The notes under the pieces were generated by a model that worked only from the letters and a program-made list of their open reading frames with translations, was not told the origin of the DNA and ran no database searches. Positions 54,134 through 63,990 of a stretch of 64,000 nucleotides of DNA are shown here, in pieces. Each line of letters begins with the position of its first letter. Positions within the stretch are counted from its first letter, which is position 1. Location of the stretch: NCBI GenBank assembly GCA_033762255.1, contig JANRLT010000044.1, positions 1 through 64,000 on the forward strand, read 5' to 3'. The stretch is from Pirellulales bacterium (GTDB lineage Bacteria > Planctomycetota > Planctomycetia > Pirellulales > JALHPA01). Made by a program: the position numbers and the translations under genes.

Positions 54134-54411
54134 CCATAAAGTACCCGTTGTTGCAAATTCCAATCGCCCGGTGAATGAGGCATTTCACTCGCCAAATGAC
54201 CCATAAACAAAGCCGCCGATGGCATCGGCGGAAGTGGCAAAGCGGCGGAAATAACAAAGGTGCCGACTTATAAAAGCCTACGCCAGGGTTGCAAATCATA
54301 TACAGCAGCGACAACACCAAAAAACCAAGGCAACCCGTGAAGTAACTAAAAACCGGCGAGGGAGAGCAATCTTGTGTTTAGGGAAGTAAGTTCCCGTCGT
54401 ACTGGTCCGAC

Positions 54412-55395
54412 TTAGACCACATGCCTGCGCAGCCCATAACCGGCCCAGCCCAGGAGCGCGCAGGCTGCCAGCGCGACGAGCGATGGTTCGGGAATTTGCG
54501 GGGCGATAAATTCCACGCCGGTGAACGAGTTGGGCAGAAAGGGGGTATTTATGCCTCCCGGATTCAAACCAGCAGTGAGAACTCCATCCTGTCCATAGTT
54601 CATGCCGGCAGCAGGTGAGGGTGCTATGGAGCTTGCACGATTGCGATGATAAGAGAACGGGGTGAATGTGGTTTTGTCTTGATTGGTGCCAAAATTCACG
54701 CTATTGATGGTGATCGTAAATTGGCCAATGAGGACTTCCCAGGAATTGGGGCGCAAGTTGGATGAGCGGCCAATGGCATATCCCGGAATGACCTCAATGG
54801 CAAAGCGCCAATTGTAAGCCCGTGTCGGAGCGGAATTCGGATATAGCGGAGTATTTCCGGAATAAAAAGTAGCCATGAGCGGATTTGTGGCTGTTGCGCC
54901 TGCGGCTGATCGGATATAGCGTTCATCCGCTCCCCAGTCCAAAATACCGTCGGGGTTTCCTGTACTCCCTTCCCCCCCTCGATCAGTTGTCGTCAAGGGA
55001 TTCCCATCCAAATCGCGCCACAAATCGCCCGGTTGATCCGTAGTCGTGCCCAATTGCAAATAAAGCGTGTCGAGTGTCGTGGGGTTGAGAACCGTACTAG
55101 GGGGAACACGGCTCGTCACACCGCTAAAGGTGCCGGGCGTGATTGCCCCGCCATTCAGTTGCTTGCTAAATAGGGTTACGAGTCCGCCACGGATATATTC
55201 ATCATCATAGGTATGATTTCCCCGATCAATGACAGCGTACAATTCCACCGGATATGTCCCCACGGCGGCGGTTTTGGACCGGCTGCCATCGGCAAACCGC
55301 AAGTCATATGTCATAACAGCAAAAGCGCTTGTCGAAGATAACAGCAAGCCCAGCGCGGCGAGCGCAAGAGAAATTCCACGAAAAAAACGGTTCAC
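54412..55395 (-). CDS. PEP-CTERM sorting-signal protein
   Basis: Exported protein of 327 residues: signal peptide (ISLALAALGLLLSSTSAFA), a mainly beta, Thr/Asn-rich body (about 28-295) without recognised catalytic motif, and a C-terminal PEP-CTERM anchor IPEPSLVALAACALLGWAGYGLRRHVV. Exosortase would cleave it to release it to the surface or matrix. The gene is alone, with the promoter in the gap 55396 onward. Confidence 0.88.
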   Translation of the reverse strand: MNRFFRGISLALAALGLLLSSTSAFAVMTYDLRFADGSRSKTAAVGTYPVELYAVIDRGNHTYDDEYIRGGLVTLFSKQLNGGAITPGTFSGVTSRVPPSTVLNPTTLDTLYLQLGTTTDQPGDLWRDLDGNPLTTTDRGGEGSTGNPDGILDWGADERYIRSAAGATATNPLMATFYSGNTPLYPNSAPTRAYNWRFAIEVIPGYAIGRSSNLRPNSWEVLIGQFTITINSVNFGTNQDKTTFTPFSYHRNRASSIAPSPAAGMNYGQDGVLTAGLNPGGINTPFLPNSFTGVEFIAPQIPEPSLVALAACALLGWAGYGLRRHVV

Positions 55396-55727
55396 GAGCG
55401 TCCTCCCCAGGTGAAAAAGCAGAAAAGAGAAGATTAGTGCAGTTGCATCTCAAATAAATGAGAATTATATTATCTCACAATATTATTTGGCGTCAATAAT
55501 TTGGGCCAATTCCTCAATGTTTAGAATAGATGAGGGAGCGGTGGTATAAGTCGGTTATTAAAATTTTGGTCATGCTACCTGAATTGCGTGGCTAAGTCGC
55601 GGATACTTTTTTTTCTACCCCGCCTCGCCTTCACGCAGATGATTGACTTGGCCATGCCACCAGTCACATTCGGCGACGGAGTCGCCTCCTACAGCCGCGC
55701 GTTGCGGCTAAGCATCGTTCATCCCCG
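55396..55727. other. Intergenic gap with one triloop hairpin
   Basis: About 330 bases between the PEP-CTERM gene and the lipoprotein gene, both on the minus strand. GGCGACGGAGTCGCC lies at 55672-55686 (6-bp stem, GGA loop), followed by TCCTACAGCCGCGCGTTGCG, a shared flank of the 46-kb repeat. No gene is seen. Confidence 0.6.
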
Positions 55728-56150
55728 TTAGGGCTTTAACTCGATCACCAGTTCTTGCCCGTCGGCCAAGATATCCTTGACAATGGTTGTTTTTTCCGGC
55801 GTGTAGGCTCCTTGCAGTTTGTCCTTGCCGCTTTCGTCCGCCACGACCGAAATCTTGTATTTGCCCGGCTTGATCCCCCCCTGGCCGTTACCAATCCCCG
55901 CATTGATTAAAAAAGTGCCGTCGGCCGCTACATCGGTCTGGACCGGCTCCACGCCAGCATCCACGGGAATAAACCGCAAAATCACCCGACCAATTCCGAC
56001 CTGCCGCCCCGCCACCTCGATCGGCTTACCCTGGAGAAGCAGCTTGCCGCGCAGCTCACTCGATCCATCCGCCGGCTTGCCGCCGCATCCCGACAAACCG
56101 ATCAACAAACAGACGCAAACCAGTGCCCATACGGATCGCAGCGCAGCCAT
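55728..56150 (-). CDS. Small lipoprotein, transthyretin / carboxypeptidase-regulatory-like
   Basis: A 140-residue exported lipoprotein from ATG 56150. The signal peptide ends with the lipobox LIGLSGCGG (Cys modified). The body reads as a beta-sandwich of the carboxypeptidase-regulatory type: GKLLLQGKPIEVAGRQVG, ILRFIPVDAG, DVAADGTFLI and KPGKYKISVVADES. Such small lipoproteins are commonly paired with DUF1559 proteins in planctomycetes, as here with the next gene (upstream, on the same strand). Role unknown. Confidence 0.85.
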   Translation of the reverse strand: MAALRSVWALVCVCLLIGLSGCGGKPADGSSELRGKLLLQGKPIEVAGRQVGIGRVILRFIPVDAGVEPVQTDVAADGTFLINAGIGNGQGGIKPGKYKISVVADESGKDKLQGAYTPEKTTIVKDILADGQELVIELKP

Positions 56151-56236
56151 CAGGGTTTCTTTCTGTGTAAATAGAATGAAGGGATTTGCCAGCGTAGGGC
56201 CATGCAATCAAGAGAATTACGGAGGGATGCGGCCAA

Positions 56237-57199
56237 TTACGGCAGGAGGTATTGTTTGCCATCGGCCCGGTCGGCCATCCGCCGAAAGACTTCCGCCGTC
56301 ACATCCCAGGGCATAAAATGAATCGAGCTATCCGCCATGGCAATGGTCATGCCCGTGGTATGCGAACTGCCAAAGCGGTCATCCCCCGGATCGGTGGGGT
56401 GGCGAAAATCGGGCTGCGGCACAATATTGGTGTAACGGCTGGTATCGTGATTCCACCCGCAGGTGTACCCTTCGTTGTCATTTGCCTGATATTCGCCCAA
56501 TACTTGCACATTCATCCGCTTTTCCCCCAAAATCAGCGTCTTGGAAATGCCGTCGCTGATTTCCCGTACGCCCAGCCCTTTTTGGCGGTCGTTGCCATTG
56601 GCGCGGGGATCGCGGGCGATCGACCAGGGATTGACATTGATCACTACGCCGATACCTTCTGACCGATGGCGGTCGGTGTCCAGCGACGAAGCGGCATAAT
56701 CATTTTTAGCATGGGCGTAGGTTTTTCCAGAATTGGGATGATGGTACCAGTCGCCCGTGGGTGGAGAGACCTCCGGTTGGCGGCGGGTGGGGCAAAACAT
56801 CACGTTGATTGGCGTTTTGATGGCGAAGATTGATTTATCGATGTCCTTCACGGCCCCGCCACCCTTCCAGGTATAAGTTTCCTCGATAAAGGGCAAAATT
56901 TGAAATCCCCAGCCCCCGTGCTGCAACGGAGCGGCCACGGGAAGCCCCCCCTTGTACGTCATGTGGTGGTTCCATTCGGGTCCACCCGCCGAGGGGTAAA
57001 TCCTGTGCGAACTCAGGTGCGTGTTAAAGCCCACCGCCAGTTGGCGCAAATTATTTTTGCATGTGGTGCGGCGGGCGGCCTCGCGGGCCATTTGCACCGC
57101 GGGCAACAGCAGCGCGACCAGAATGCCAATAATCGCAATTACGACCAAAAGTTCCACCAGGGTAAAGGCACGCCGGGAATCATAGCAGGACGCACCCAT
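56237..57199 (-). CDS. DUF1559 (SBP_bac_10) prepilin-like protein
   Basis: Planctomycete-specific family of 320 residues from ATG 57199. The N-terminus carries a type IV pilin-like methylation motif [20 protein letters not shown] followed by the alpha-helical spine, and the globular DUF1559 domain has [30 protein letters not shown] and a C-terminal [21 protein letters not shown]. The N-terminal extension to 57322 is likely a false upstream start. Paired with a lipoprotein in an operon. Confidence 0.93.
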   Translation of the reverse strand: MGASCYDSRRAFTLVELLVVIAIIGILVALLLPAVQMAREAARRTTCKNNLRQLAVGFNTHLSSHRIYPSAGGPEWNHHMTYKGGLPVAAPLQHGGWGFQILPFIEETYTWKGGGAVKDIDKSIFAIKTPINVMFCPTRRQPEVSPPTGDWYHHPNSGKTYAHAKNDYAASSLDTDRHRSEGIGVVINVNPWSIARDPRANGNDRQKGLGVREISDGISKTLILGEKRMNVQVLGEYQANDNEGYTCGWNHDTSRYTNIVPQPDFRHPTDPGDDRFGSSHTTGMTIAMADSSIHFMPWDVTAEVFRRMADRADGKQYLLP

Positions 57200-57901
57200 A
57201 CAGTCCCTCCTTAAAATTCCATGAGTCACTCTATAAAGGCAAACAGCCGCGCGTCGCTTGCGTGAATCCTGGCACATGCAATTTCCCCTCTTACAAGTGA
57301 GCAAAGATCGTTTCCCAGCCAAGAGATAAGCCTCTCACCCAGCAGGGCGCAAATCCAGCCGACAGAATTGCGACTGAAAGCCCAGCTGTCATCCCCTGCC
57401 CTCTCCGGGTTGAGTTTCCCCCAAATTAGTTTACTCGGTTATTCGCCGAAGTGAAAGCGAATGGTACACAGCAGGGGAACTTATTTGCCGCGTAAATTTC
57501 TTACAGGCCGGGTTATGTGCGGCTTTTTCCGCTGTTCGCCGTAAATCCAGGTTGTTAGACCCTTTACCAGGTATCAGAAAGGCGCGTCCATTGGCCCGCA
57601 GACCGTCTCGATGTCAAAAGTTGAAACAATTGTTTTAATCAAGAGATTTGAGAACACGAATCCTCGCTAAATTAAACTAATCAAAAATGCCATAGCCGCA
57701 GCAGTTCATCTATTCGCTCTGCACAGTTGGGAAAGTAGCAAAAACCGTGGGCTAGCGCCCAGCGGCTGATTGGCCTAACTCGAATCTTTAGCTGTGACAC
57801 AGCACTAGCCTTTGATATTTGGGCTAAGTAAATCGTATCGTAACGGATTACTTTAATTAACAAGTCCCTGGAAAACGGGATATTACGGCTGCGCCAAAGT
57901 A
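57200..57901. other. Intergenic, no gene recognised
   Basis: About 700 bases downstream of fliD (minus strand) and upstream of the DUF1559 gene. No convincing open reading frame, RNA or repeat is seen. A promoter for the DUF1559-lipoprotein pair should lie near 57200-57350. Confidence 0.45.
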
Positions 57902-60900
57902 TTATGTGGTGTTGATATTTGCGGCCAGGTTGGAGAGCGTATTCAAATACGTCTGATTCGCTTTCAGCTTGGAAATTACCAGTTCGGATCGTTGAAACTG
58001 CAGGGTCAGTCGTTCTTTATAGCGGTCCAGGCGGGCATTGAGAAATTCCACCCGCGTCTGGTTGCTGTCAAATTTGCGGGTCAAAGCCCCCGCGCGATTA
58101 ATCAAGAGCGAGGTCCCCACGCCGGCCAATTGTTCGATCAATTTGTCAAATTTGGCCGCAAAGCCATTTTCCGTCGATTTGAGAAATTTTTGCACGTCCC
58201 CGGGTTGGGAATCCAGCTTGGCCTGCAGGACGGATTCATCCAGGCGCAATTGTCCCTGATCATTCAGCGAGACACCAATTTCCTGTAGCGACTGAATCGG
58301 CCCCGCTCCAAAAAACCGCCCACTGACCAGCCGCGAAACTTCATTTTCCAGCCTTAGGGTCGTGCCGTCCCCCTGGAGCACGGCGGAGGTATTGGTTTCA
58401 GCGTTATAGGCTGTTAGTTTGGTCAGATTATCGCGCAGTCGGTTGTAACTATCAACCAGTTCCTTAACCGTTCCCACGATTCCAGATGTCGTATTACTGA
58501 CCGTGACGGTCACGGGGTTAGCGCTGGTCCCCGTCAGGGTCAAGTTCACATCGGGCAGCAAATTGCTAAAAGTGTTACTGGCGGAGCTGGCCAGCGTCCC
58601 TCCCGACCCGCCGCCAATCTGTAACAAGGCGTCCTGCGCGGCGATCGATTCCGTCAGCGAAAAATTGACCCCGCTGGTATCGATCAGCAATTCACCACGT
58701 TTACCGGAAACTTGATTGAACAAGTTGAGCTGAAACGGTTTGACGGTGGCTCCGTCATTGGAAATGGTTGCCCGCACGCGGCCATTCAGCGCGTTAATTT
58801 TTGTCCCCAGGTCTTGGAGGGTGTCGGTGGAGCTAAGCTCCACGCTATAGTACTGGGAACCGTCGATGATCTTTTTGGATTGGCCGTCGATGGTGGCGGT
58901 TTTGACCGCACCCAACAAATGCAAATCCCGGCCGGTCCCCCCTCCGCCGTCCGTCACCTTGAGCAGCGACGCGCCGTTGTTGGTGGAGTCAATCAGCACG
59001 ATACCGTCCCCCGCGTCATTAATTCGGGCCTGCAGGGAGAGGCCCAGGGATTCGATCGCGACCAGCAGATCACCCACGGTTTCCAGGCTGGCGTCAACCT
59101 GCAGCGAACGGGAGGCGCCGTTATTATCCGTGATGGTCAGGCTGCCCGCCGCCACGCCAGCACCGCCGTTCAGGTCGGACAGGCGGGTCGCTTCGCTCAC
59201 GATTTGCAGCTTGAGATCGCCGCTGGATTTGCTGGTCTGCGCGGCGTTGACAGTCAGGCCCAGCTTATCCGCGGTGTTGGTGGCGTCGTTATTGGCAATA
59301 ATCAGATTACTGGACGTCAGGCCGGTGGTGTCGGTCAAGACAATGCCGTTGCGCGCGGTATTATAACCGGCCAGAATCCCCAATCCGGCGTTGTTGATCT
59401 GTTGGATCACATCATCGGTTGTGTCCGCCGCAGCCAGATTGACAACAGCCGTTGTCCCACCCCGATCGGTCAAACTGATCGTCCCCAACGTTCCCAGCCC
59501 CGCCCCGCCGTTCAGGCTCTCCAAGAGCGTGGACTTTAACCCGCCCCCCAATCGCTTACCCGTGATCGTGCCCCCGCTGGCGGTGGTATCCAGGCCCAGA
59601 TCACGGGCCGCGGTCGAAAGGTTCAGTTGTTCCACGCTAAAGGAGTAGCCGCCATCGGCGGTCAAGTCCGTCAATTGCAGACGGTTGTTGTTGATCGTGG
59701 CCTGCAGCCTGGTCGGCGCCGCGGCGTTAAGCAGATCGACGACATTTTGCAGGGTGAGCTGCTCCGCGGCGGGGCTAGCCGCCTGCAGCGTCCCGCCACT
59801 GGTGTAGGCGCTATCGGCGGGGACGACTTTTCCCAGGCCGGTGCTGCCCGCGACATTGGCCGCTGTAAAATACTGGCTGGCGGTGGGGTCGTTGGTGAGC
59901 GCGTCAATGATATCGTTGGCGTTAGTGTTTCCCTGGTCGATGCGAAACGTCAGTTTTTTTTGCAGGGGGTTGCTTTGGTCAAAGGTGACGGTTTCGTTGC
60001 CGCCGGTGATGAGGGCATCGTCAATAAACTCGATCCGCACGTCATCCAGTCCCGCGCCAGGGGTAACCGCCTTGAAGAGTAATTTGGCGTTGGGGCTGTC
60101 CGTCCCCAGGGTGGTGGCCGTGGCTTGGGGACCGGTGGTCGTGGCGGTATCCGTGGCGGTCACCAGGCCCGACCCATCCGAACCAGCCGCGCGGGCGGCG
60201 GTGATGACGGCGGTGACGCTGGAATTTGCGCTGACCGCGGCGATGACCTGGTCCGCCGTGCTATTACCCTCGTCAATATTGATCGTCAGGACCTTGGTCC
60301 CGGAATTATAACTGGCGGTTTCCGCTCCCGCGGTGATGCCGGGATTATCCACAAACTGCACCTGAATGCCCCCCGAATCCGGCCCGGCGACCGCCGCGGT
60401 GAACGTAATTTTGGCGTTGACGCCATTGGCCGCGGTGGTGGTGGCGGAGGCCTTGGTCCCCGTCGTCGCCAGTTTTTCAAAGTCGATCAACTGGCTGCTA
60501 CCATCGCGAAAGCGAATGCGCAAATCGGCCAGCGCCCCGTCAAACCGGACTCCCCTTCCGTCGCGCAACCGGCTCAAACGCAGATCGCCAAACAGTCCAT
60601 AAATGTCGTTCCCGCTGGCTGTGGACGAGGCGACATTGATTCCAGCCAACCCCAGGCTGGCAGCGGTGCTCCCGCCATTGACTTCCTCCACCCGCAAATT
60701 GGAACTACTTCCCCCCGATTGATCCACCAGCCGCAGCGTGTCATTGGACACATCGGCCTTGATCTTGAGCGTGGTTTGGGCGTTGATCGCGGCTAACACA
60801 TCGTCGATCGTGCGGGCATACGCTAAATCGACTTCGGCGGAAACACCCGCGCGGTTAGTGATTTTGATTTTTCCCGGAGTGAATCCCGCGCCAAAGTTCA

Positions 60901-61330
60901 ATTCATCCAACGCGACCCCGTTATTGATAAATCCCCCCGCCCGAAACTTAAATGTCCCGGCCCCCACGGCCGTCGTCGCGCTGGTAAAACGGCCGCTTTG
61001 CAACTGCTGCGCGCGGGCTTGCCGAATGGCCGTATATTGATACGAGCCTAGTTCCGGCGTCCCCGTGCTGGTCGCTTGAATCACCGCGGTGTCGCTACTG
61101 GCCACCGCCCGCTGGTCGTACAAAGAGTTATTCGTAAATTTTTTGACGGAGATTTGCACGGCCAACAATTGCGCCGTGAGCTGCGCGATGGCGTTACGCT
61201 GGTTGTCAACTTGCTTATTTTTAGCAACCAACAAATCGCGCGTGCGCCCCTGGATGGCGACTAACTGATTCACCGTCTCGGTGATGTTAATTCCGGTAAC
61301 TAAACCGACGCTGGATTGAACGCGCGCCAT
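57902..61330 (-). CDS. fliD: Flagellar filament cap protein FliD, enlarged
   Basis: Filament-capping protein that directs flagellin polymerisation at the filament tip. The N-terminal FliD block SVGLVTGINITETVNQLVAIQ (about 6-26) and the C-terminal coiled region (about 960-1140, with DRYKERLTLQFQRSELVISKL) are intact. The middle (about 100-950) is expanded to give 1142 residues against about 450-700 in most FliD. It contains several hook-IN-like motifs (LNGGAGLGTLGTISLTDRGG, LNGGAGVAAGSLTITDNNGA, LNFGAGFTPGKIKITNRAGV) and two copies of a Ca-binding-like or cadherin-like segment (about 280-500), rich in D, N, T and A. The gene stands alone with a TPR glycosyltransferase upstream. Confidence 0.9.
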   Translation of the reverse strand: MARVQSSVGLVTGINITETVNQLVAIQGRTRDLLVAKNKQVDNQRNAIAQLTAQLLAVQISVKKFTNNSLYDQRAVASSDTAVIQATSTGTPELGSYQYTAIRQARAQQLQSGRFTSATTAVGAGTFKFRAGGFINNGVALDELNFGAGFTPGKIKITNRAGVSAEVDLAYARTIDDVLAAINAQTTLKIKADVSNDTLRLVDQSGGSSSNLRVEEVNGGSTAASLGLAGINVASSTASGNDIYGLFGDLRLSRLRDGRGVRFDGALADLRIRFRDGSSQLIDFEKLATTGTKASATTTAANGVNAKITFTAAVAGPDSGGIQVQFVDNPGITAGAETASYNSGTKVLTINIDEGNSTADQVIAAVSANSSVTAVITAARAAGSDGSGLVTATDTATTTGPQATATTLGTDSPNAKLLFKAVTPGAGLDDVRIEFIDDALITGGNETVTFDQSNPLQKKLTFRIDQGNTNANDIIDALTNDPTASQYFTAANVAGSTGLGKVVPADSAYTSGGTLQAASPAAEQLTLQNVVDLLNAAAPTRLQATINNNRLQLTDLTADGGYSFSVEQLNLSTAARDLGLDTTASGGTITGKRLGGGLKSTLLESLNGGAGLGTLGTISLTDRGGTTAVVNLAAADTTDDVIQQINNAGLGILAGYNTARNGIVLTDTTGLTSSNLIIANNDATNTADKLGLTVNAAQTSKSSGDLKLQIVSEATRLSDLNGGAGVAAGSLTITDNNGASRSLQVDASLETVGDLLVAIESLGLSLQARINDAGDGIVLIDSTNNGASLLKVTDGGGGTGRDLHLLGAVKTATIDGQSKKIIDGSQYYSVELSSTDTLQDLGTKINALNGRVRATISNDGATVKPFQLNLFNQVSGKRGELLIDTSGVNFSLTESIAAQDALLQIGGGSGGTLASSASNTFSNLLPDVNLTLTGTSANPVTVTVSNTTSGIVGTVKELVDSYNRLRDNLTKLTAYNAETNTSAVLQGDGTTLRLENEVSRLVSGRFFGAGPIQSLQEIGVSLNDQGQLRLDESVLQAKLDSQPGDVQKFLKSTENGFAAKFDKLIEQLAGVGTSLLINRAGALTRKFDSNQTRVEFLNARLDRYKERLTLQFQRSELVISKLKANQTYLNTLSNLAANINTT

Positions 61331-61578
61331 GACCGTTGCCTATTTGTAAAAGCCCTTTCCTTGACCTGATTTCTAATCCTTGCGCCTTGGCCAAAAATTT
61401 CCCCGCCGACAGACGATATCCCCACCTTTGGCCTTTCAGCACAATTCTAGCTTTGGCTTCCCGAACAAATCCCAAAAGCAGCGCTGATTTTTCGTTTACC
61501 ATCGATCAGCTTTTTTCAAAAACTGCTCATTTTTTGCTCAAGTTTCCCACGGACAGGACCGAGCCATAGAGAAACCCG

Positions 61579-63990
61579 TTAACCCAACTTGTGCTGTTCC
61601 CGCGGAATATGCGAGGTATGCTCCGCCTCCCCTTGTCGCAGAAAATGCGGCGCAGCCACGGTTTGACGCCGCGCGGGGATCGTCATGGCTGCCAGCTCTC
61701 CCGCGACCCGTTCCAGAACGTCCTGCCATTCCCCCGTCCGCGTCCCCCGCATCACCCGCACGCTGCCATACCATGGCGTGTTGTGGCCCGTGGGACCCCA
61801 TCGCCATCCCTGAAACGCGGGAAGCAGGCACCAGGTCCGCACACCCAACGCTCCGGCTAGATGCACGGTGGCATTTCCCACCGCGATGACGGCATCGCAG
61901 GCGGCAATTCGCGCTAACGTCTCCTCCAGGTCATTTTTTAAATCACTTCCAGGCCAATCATGCACGGTGATCCCGGTTTGATTAAGGAGGTCGTGAATTT
62001 CCCCCTCAACCGCTCCATGCTGCAAATTCACCCAATGCGCCCGGGGCGTGGCCAGTAAACTTTCCCACTGGGCCAGCGGCAAACCACGAATTTGGCGGTC
62101 CAGCGGCTTCGCTCCCGCCAACCAAGAGAGACCAATTTTTGGCCCAGGCCCCAACTGCGACAGTCGGGCCTGCCATTCACCTAAACGCCGGGGGTCGGGG
62201 GACAACAGTTGGGTTTGAGCGGGAAAATCCTGGATCCGGTTGCGTAAAATTCCGGGCAGGCTACCAGCGGCAATTTGAAAATCCAACCGTAACTCGGCGG
62301 GGCTGCGCCAATTTGCCTCTGTCCCCCGTGGGCAGGGGATAATCCTGGCCCGCGGGAAGGCCCGCTTCCAACAGGCCAGCAGGCGCGGGTCGCACAATAT
62401 GGACACTTCCGCCGCTTGGCGCAAAACATCGGGATAACATGTGGCAAACATCACCTCGTCCCCCAGGCCTTGCTCGGCATGGATCAAGATTCGCTTGCCA
62501 GCCAAGGATTCCCCCCGCCACTCGGGTATTCCAACGTCGCGGCACTGCGTGGCGGAATCCGGACACTGCCAACGCCATTCGTAGGCCCGCCAGCCCGCCT
62601 GGTAGTTTCCTTGATATAGCCGTGCAAAAGCCAAACTAGCCTGGGCCAACGGATAAGCCCGCGCGCCGCTACAATCCAACGCGCGTTCATAGCAAGCGAT
62701 CGCGTCGTCCAATGCCCCTTGTTGGGCCAGCATCATCCCTAACGAATGATGCAGTTCGCGTTGATCGGGCCGAATCCGCAGCGCTCGGCGATAACATTCT
62801 TCCGCCTGCGATGCCTCTCCCGCCTGGGCGTAAATTGTTCCCAGCCGCACCACCGCTTCATAACAATCCGCGTCGTGGGACAATGCCGCTTGGTAAGCGC
62901 GCTTCGCCTCGGCGAAATTTGTCAGTTTTTCACATATCGTTCCCAAGCGAACGTATGCCGCGGAAGTTGGCTGCGCGATGCATATTTTCTCTAATTGTAT
63001 TTTAGCCGTCGCCCAATCTTGATCCTGGCAGCAAATCTCCGCCAGGAGCGAGCGCGCCTGCAGATTTTCCGCTTTGGCACGCAGCAGTTGTTCCAAAATT
63101 CCCCTTGCGGGGTCGAATTGACACCGGGATATCAACTCCTGGGCCTGCTGCAATAACGTTTGCTGGTTGGCGGGGGTGTTTTGGGTGGCTGCTGTGTCCT
63201 GGGTGGCGGGAGAAAATGGAACTTTTACCCCCGACTGTGAGAGAGCGTTCCTGGCGTCAAGAGCGGGAATGGGGTTGATTGGGTTACTGGAGTTGGAACC
63301 ATGGGGGGGGATGCTGGATTTATCGTTGGTCATCTCACGGGGGGAGATGTTGGTATTTTCGTTGTTTATCTCACGGGGTGGGGTGAGGACATTTTCGTTG
63401 GTCATCTCACGGAGTGAGATGAGGACATTGTGGTCCGACGCGGGGGGTGGGCTGAGAAGCTGTTTTTCCAATTTAGCTAATTCCACGGTTGCGCGTTCAT
63501 AGCCCGGCAAGAGCTCCAAAGCGCGGCGGTAACAGGCGATCGCTTCGTCCGTGCGGCCCGCGCCGGCGTAGGCCACCGCCAGATCACAGCGGCGCTGGGG
63601 GACCATTTCCGCCGTGGCCAAGGCCCGCTGCAGACAGCGTATCGCCAGGTCATAGCGCTCCTGCTTGATTGCCACCAGGCCCAGACAATGCAGCGCGGAG
63701 GGAAATTTGGGGGCGATGGTCAAAATTTGCCGTAACAGCCGTTCGGCTTCGGTGTAATCGGTCCGTTCATATGCTTGTTTGGCCTGTTCCAAAATTTGCG
63801 GAAAACTCTCGATCGTGGCGGCGGCGGAAAATTGCGTATGATCCAGCCAGACATGTTGGGCCAGCGGCGGCAGGGAGGGTTCGTTGATTCGCTCGATAGG
63901 GGGGCAGGGGATTGTTTTCAATAGGTCCGCTTGTGCCACGGCGGGAGCGGCCAAGACTCCGGCCAGCATCCGCCGCATCGCCGCCAGCAC
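61579..63990 (-). CDS. TPR protein with GT9-like glycosyltransferase domain
   Basis: At least 803 residues; it may extend past the window's right end. N-terminal TPRs (about 60-190, with AERLLRQILTIAPKFPSALHCLGLVA), a repeat linker (about 195-240), a second TPR block (about 280-480), and a C-terminal GT-B glycosyltransferase-like domain (about 500-770) with KIGLSWLAGAKPLDRQIRGL, AHWVNLQHG, and ACDAVIAVGNATVHLAGALGVRTWCLLP (the nucleotide-sugar site). Its proximity to fliD suggests flagellin glycosylation, by analogy with flagellar TPR glycosyltransferases; this is inference. The linker contains a 12-residue tandem repeat (PREMTNE-like). Confidence 0.85.
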   Translation of the reverse strand: MLAAMRRMLAGVLAAPAVAQADLLKTIPCPPIERINEPSLPPLAQHVWLDHTQFSAAATIESFPQILEQAKQAYERTDYTEAERLLRQILTIAPKFPSALHCLGLVAIKQERYDLAIRCLQRALATAEMVPQRRCDLAVAYAGAGRTDEAIACYRRALELLPGYERATVELAKLEKQLLSPPPASDHNVLISLREMTNENVLTPPREINNENTNISPREMTNDKSSIPPHGSNSSNPINPIPALDARNALSQSGVKVPFSPATQDTAATQNTPANQQTLLQQAQELISRCQFDPARGILEQLLRAKAENLQARSLLAEICCQDQDWATAKIQLEKICIAQPTSAAYVRLGTICEKLTNFAEAKRAYQAALSHDADCYEAVVRLGTIYAQAGEASQAEECYRRALRIRPDQRELHHSLGMMLAQQGALDDAIACYERALDCSGARAYPLAQASLAFARLYQGNYQAGWRAYEWRWQCPDSATQCRDVGIPEWRGESLAGKRILIHAEQGLGDEVMFATCYPDVLRQAAEVSILCDPRLLACWKRAFPRARIIPCPRGTEANWRSPAELRLDFQIAAGSLPGILRNRIQDFPAQTQLLSPDPRRLGEWQARLSQLGPGPKIGLSWLAGAKPLDRQIRGLPLAQWESLLATPRAHWVNLQHGAVEGEIHDLLNQTGITVHDWPGSDLKNDLEETLARIAACDAVIAVGNATVHLAGALGVRTWCLLPAFQGWRWGPTGHNTPWYGSVRVMRGTRTGEWQDVLERVAGELAAMTIPARRQTVAAPHFLRQGEAEHTSHIPREQHKLG
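63323..63430. repeat. 36-base in-frame tandem repeat with triloop hairpin inside TPR gene
   Basis: Three units starting 63323, 63359 and 63395 (36 bases, 12 codons), encoding NVLISLREMTNE, NVLTPPREINNE and NTNISPREMTND on the minus strand. The most intact unit contains a perfect hairpin (arms CATCTCAC and GTGAGATG, loop GGA, 63402-63422), the same design as intergenic hairpins at 52.9 kb. Confidence 0.75.

Noticed and set aside
58712-59539. Plus-strand 275-residue frame antisense to fliD
   Set aside because: The minus-strand FliD frame is supported by conserved ends; this one has no family resemblance.
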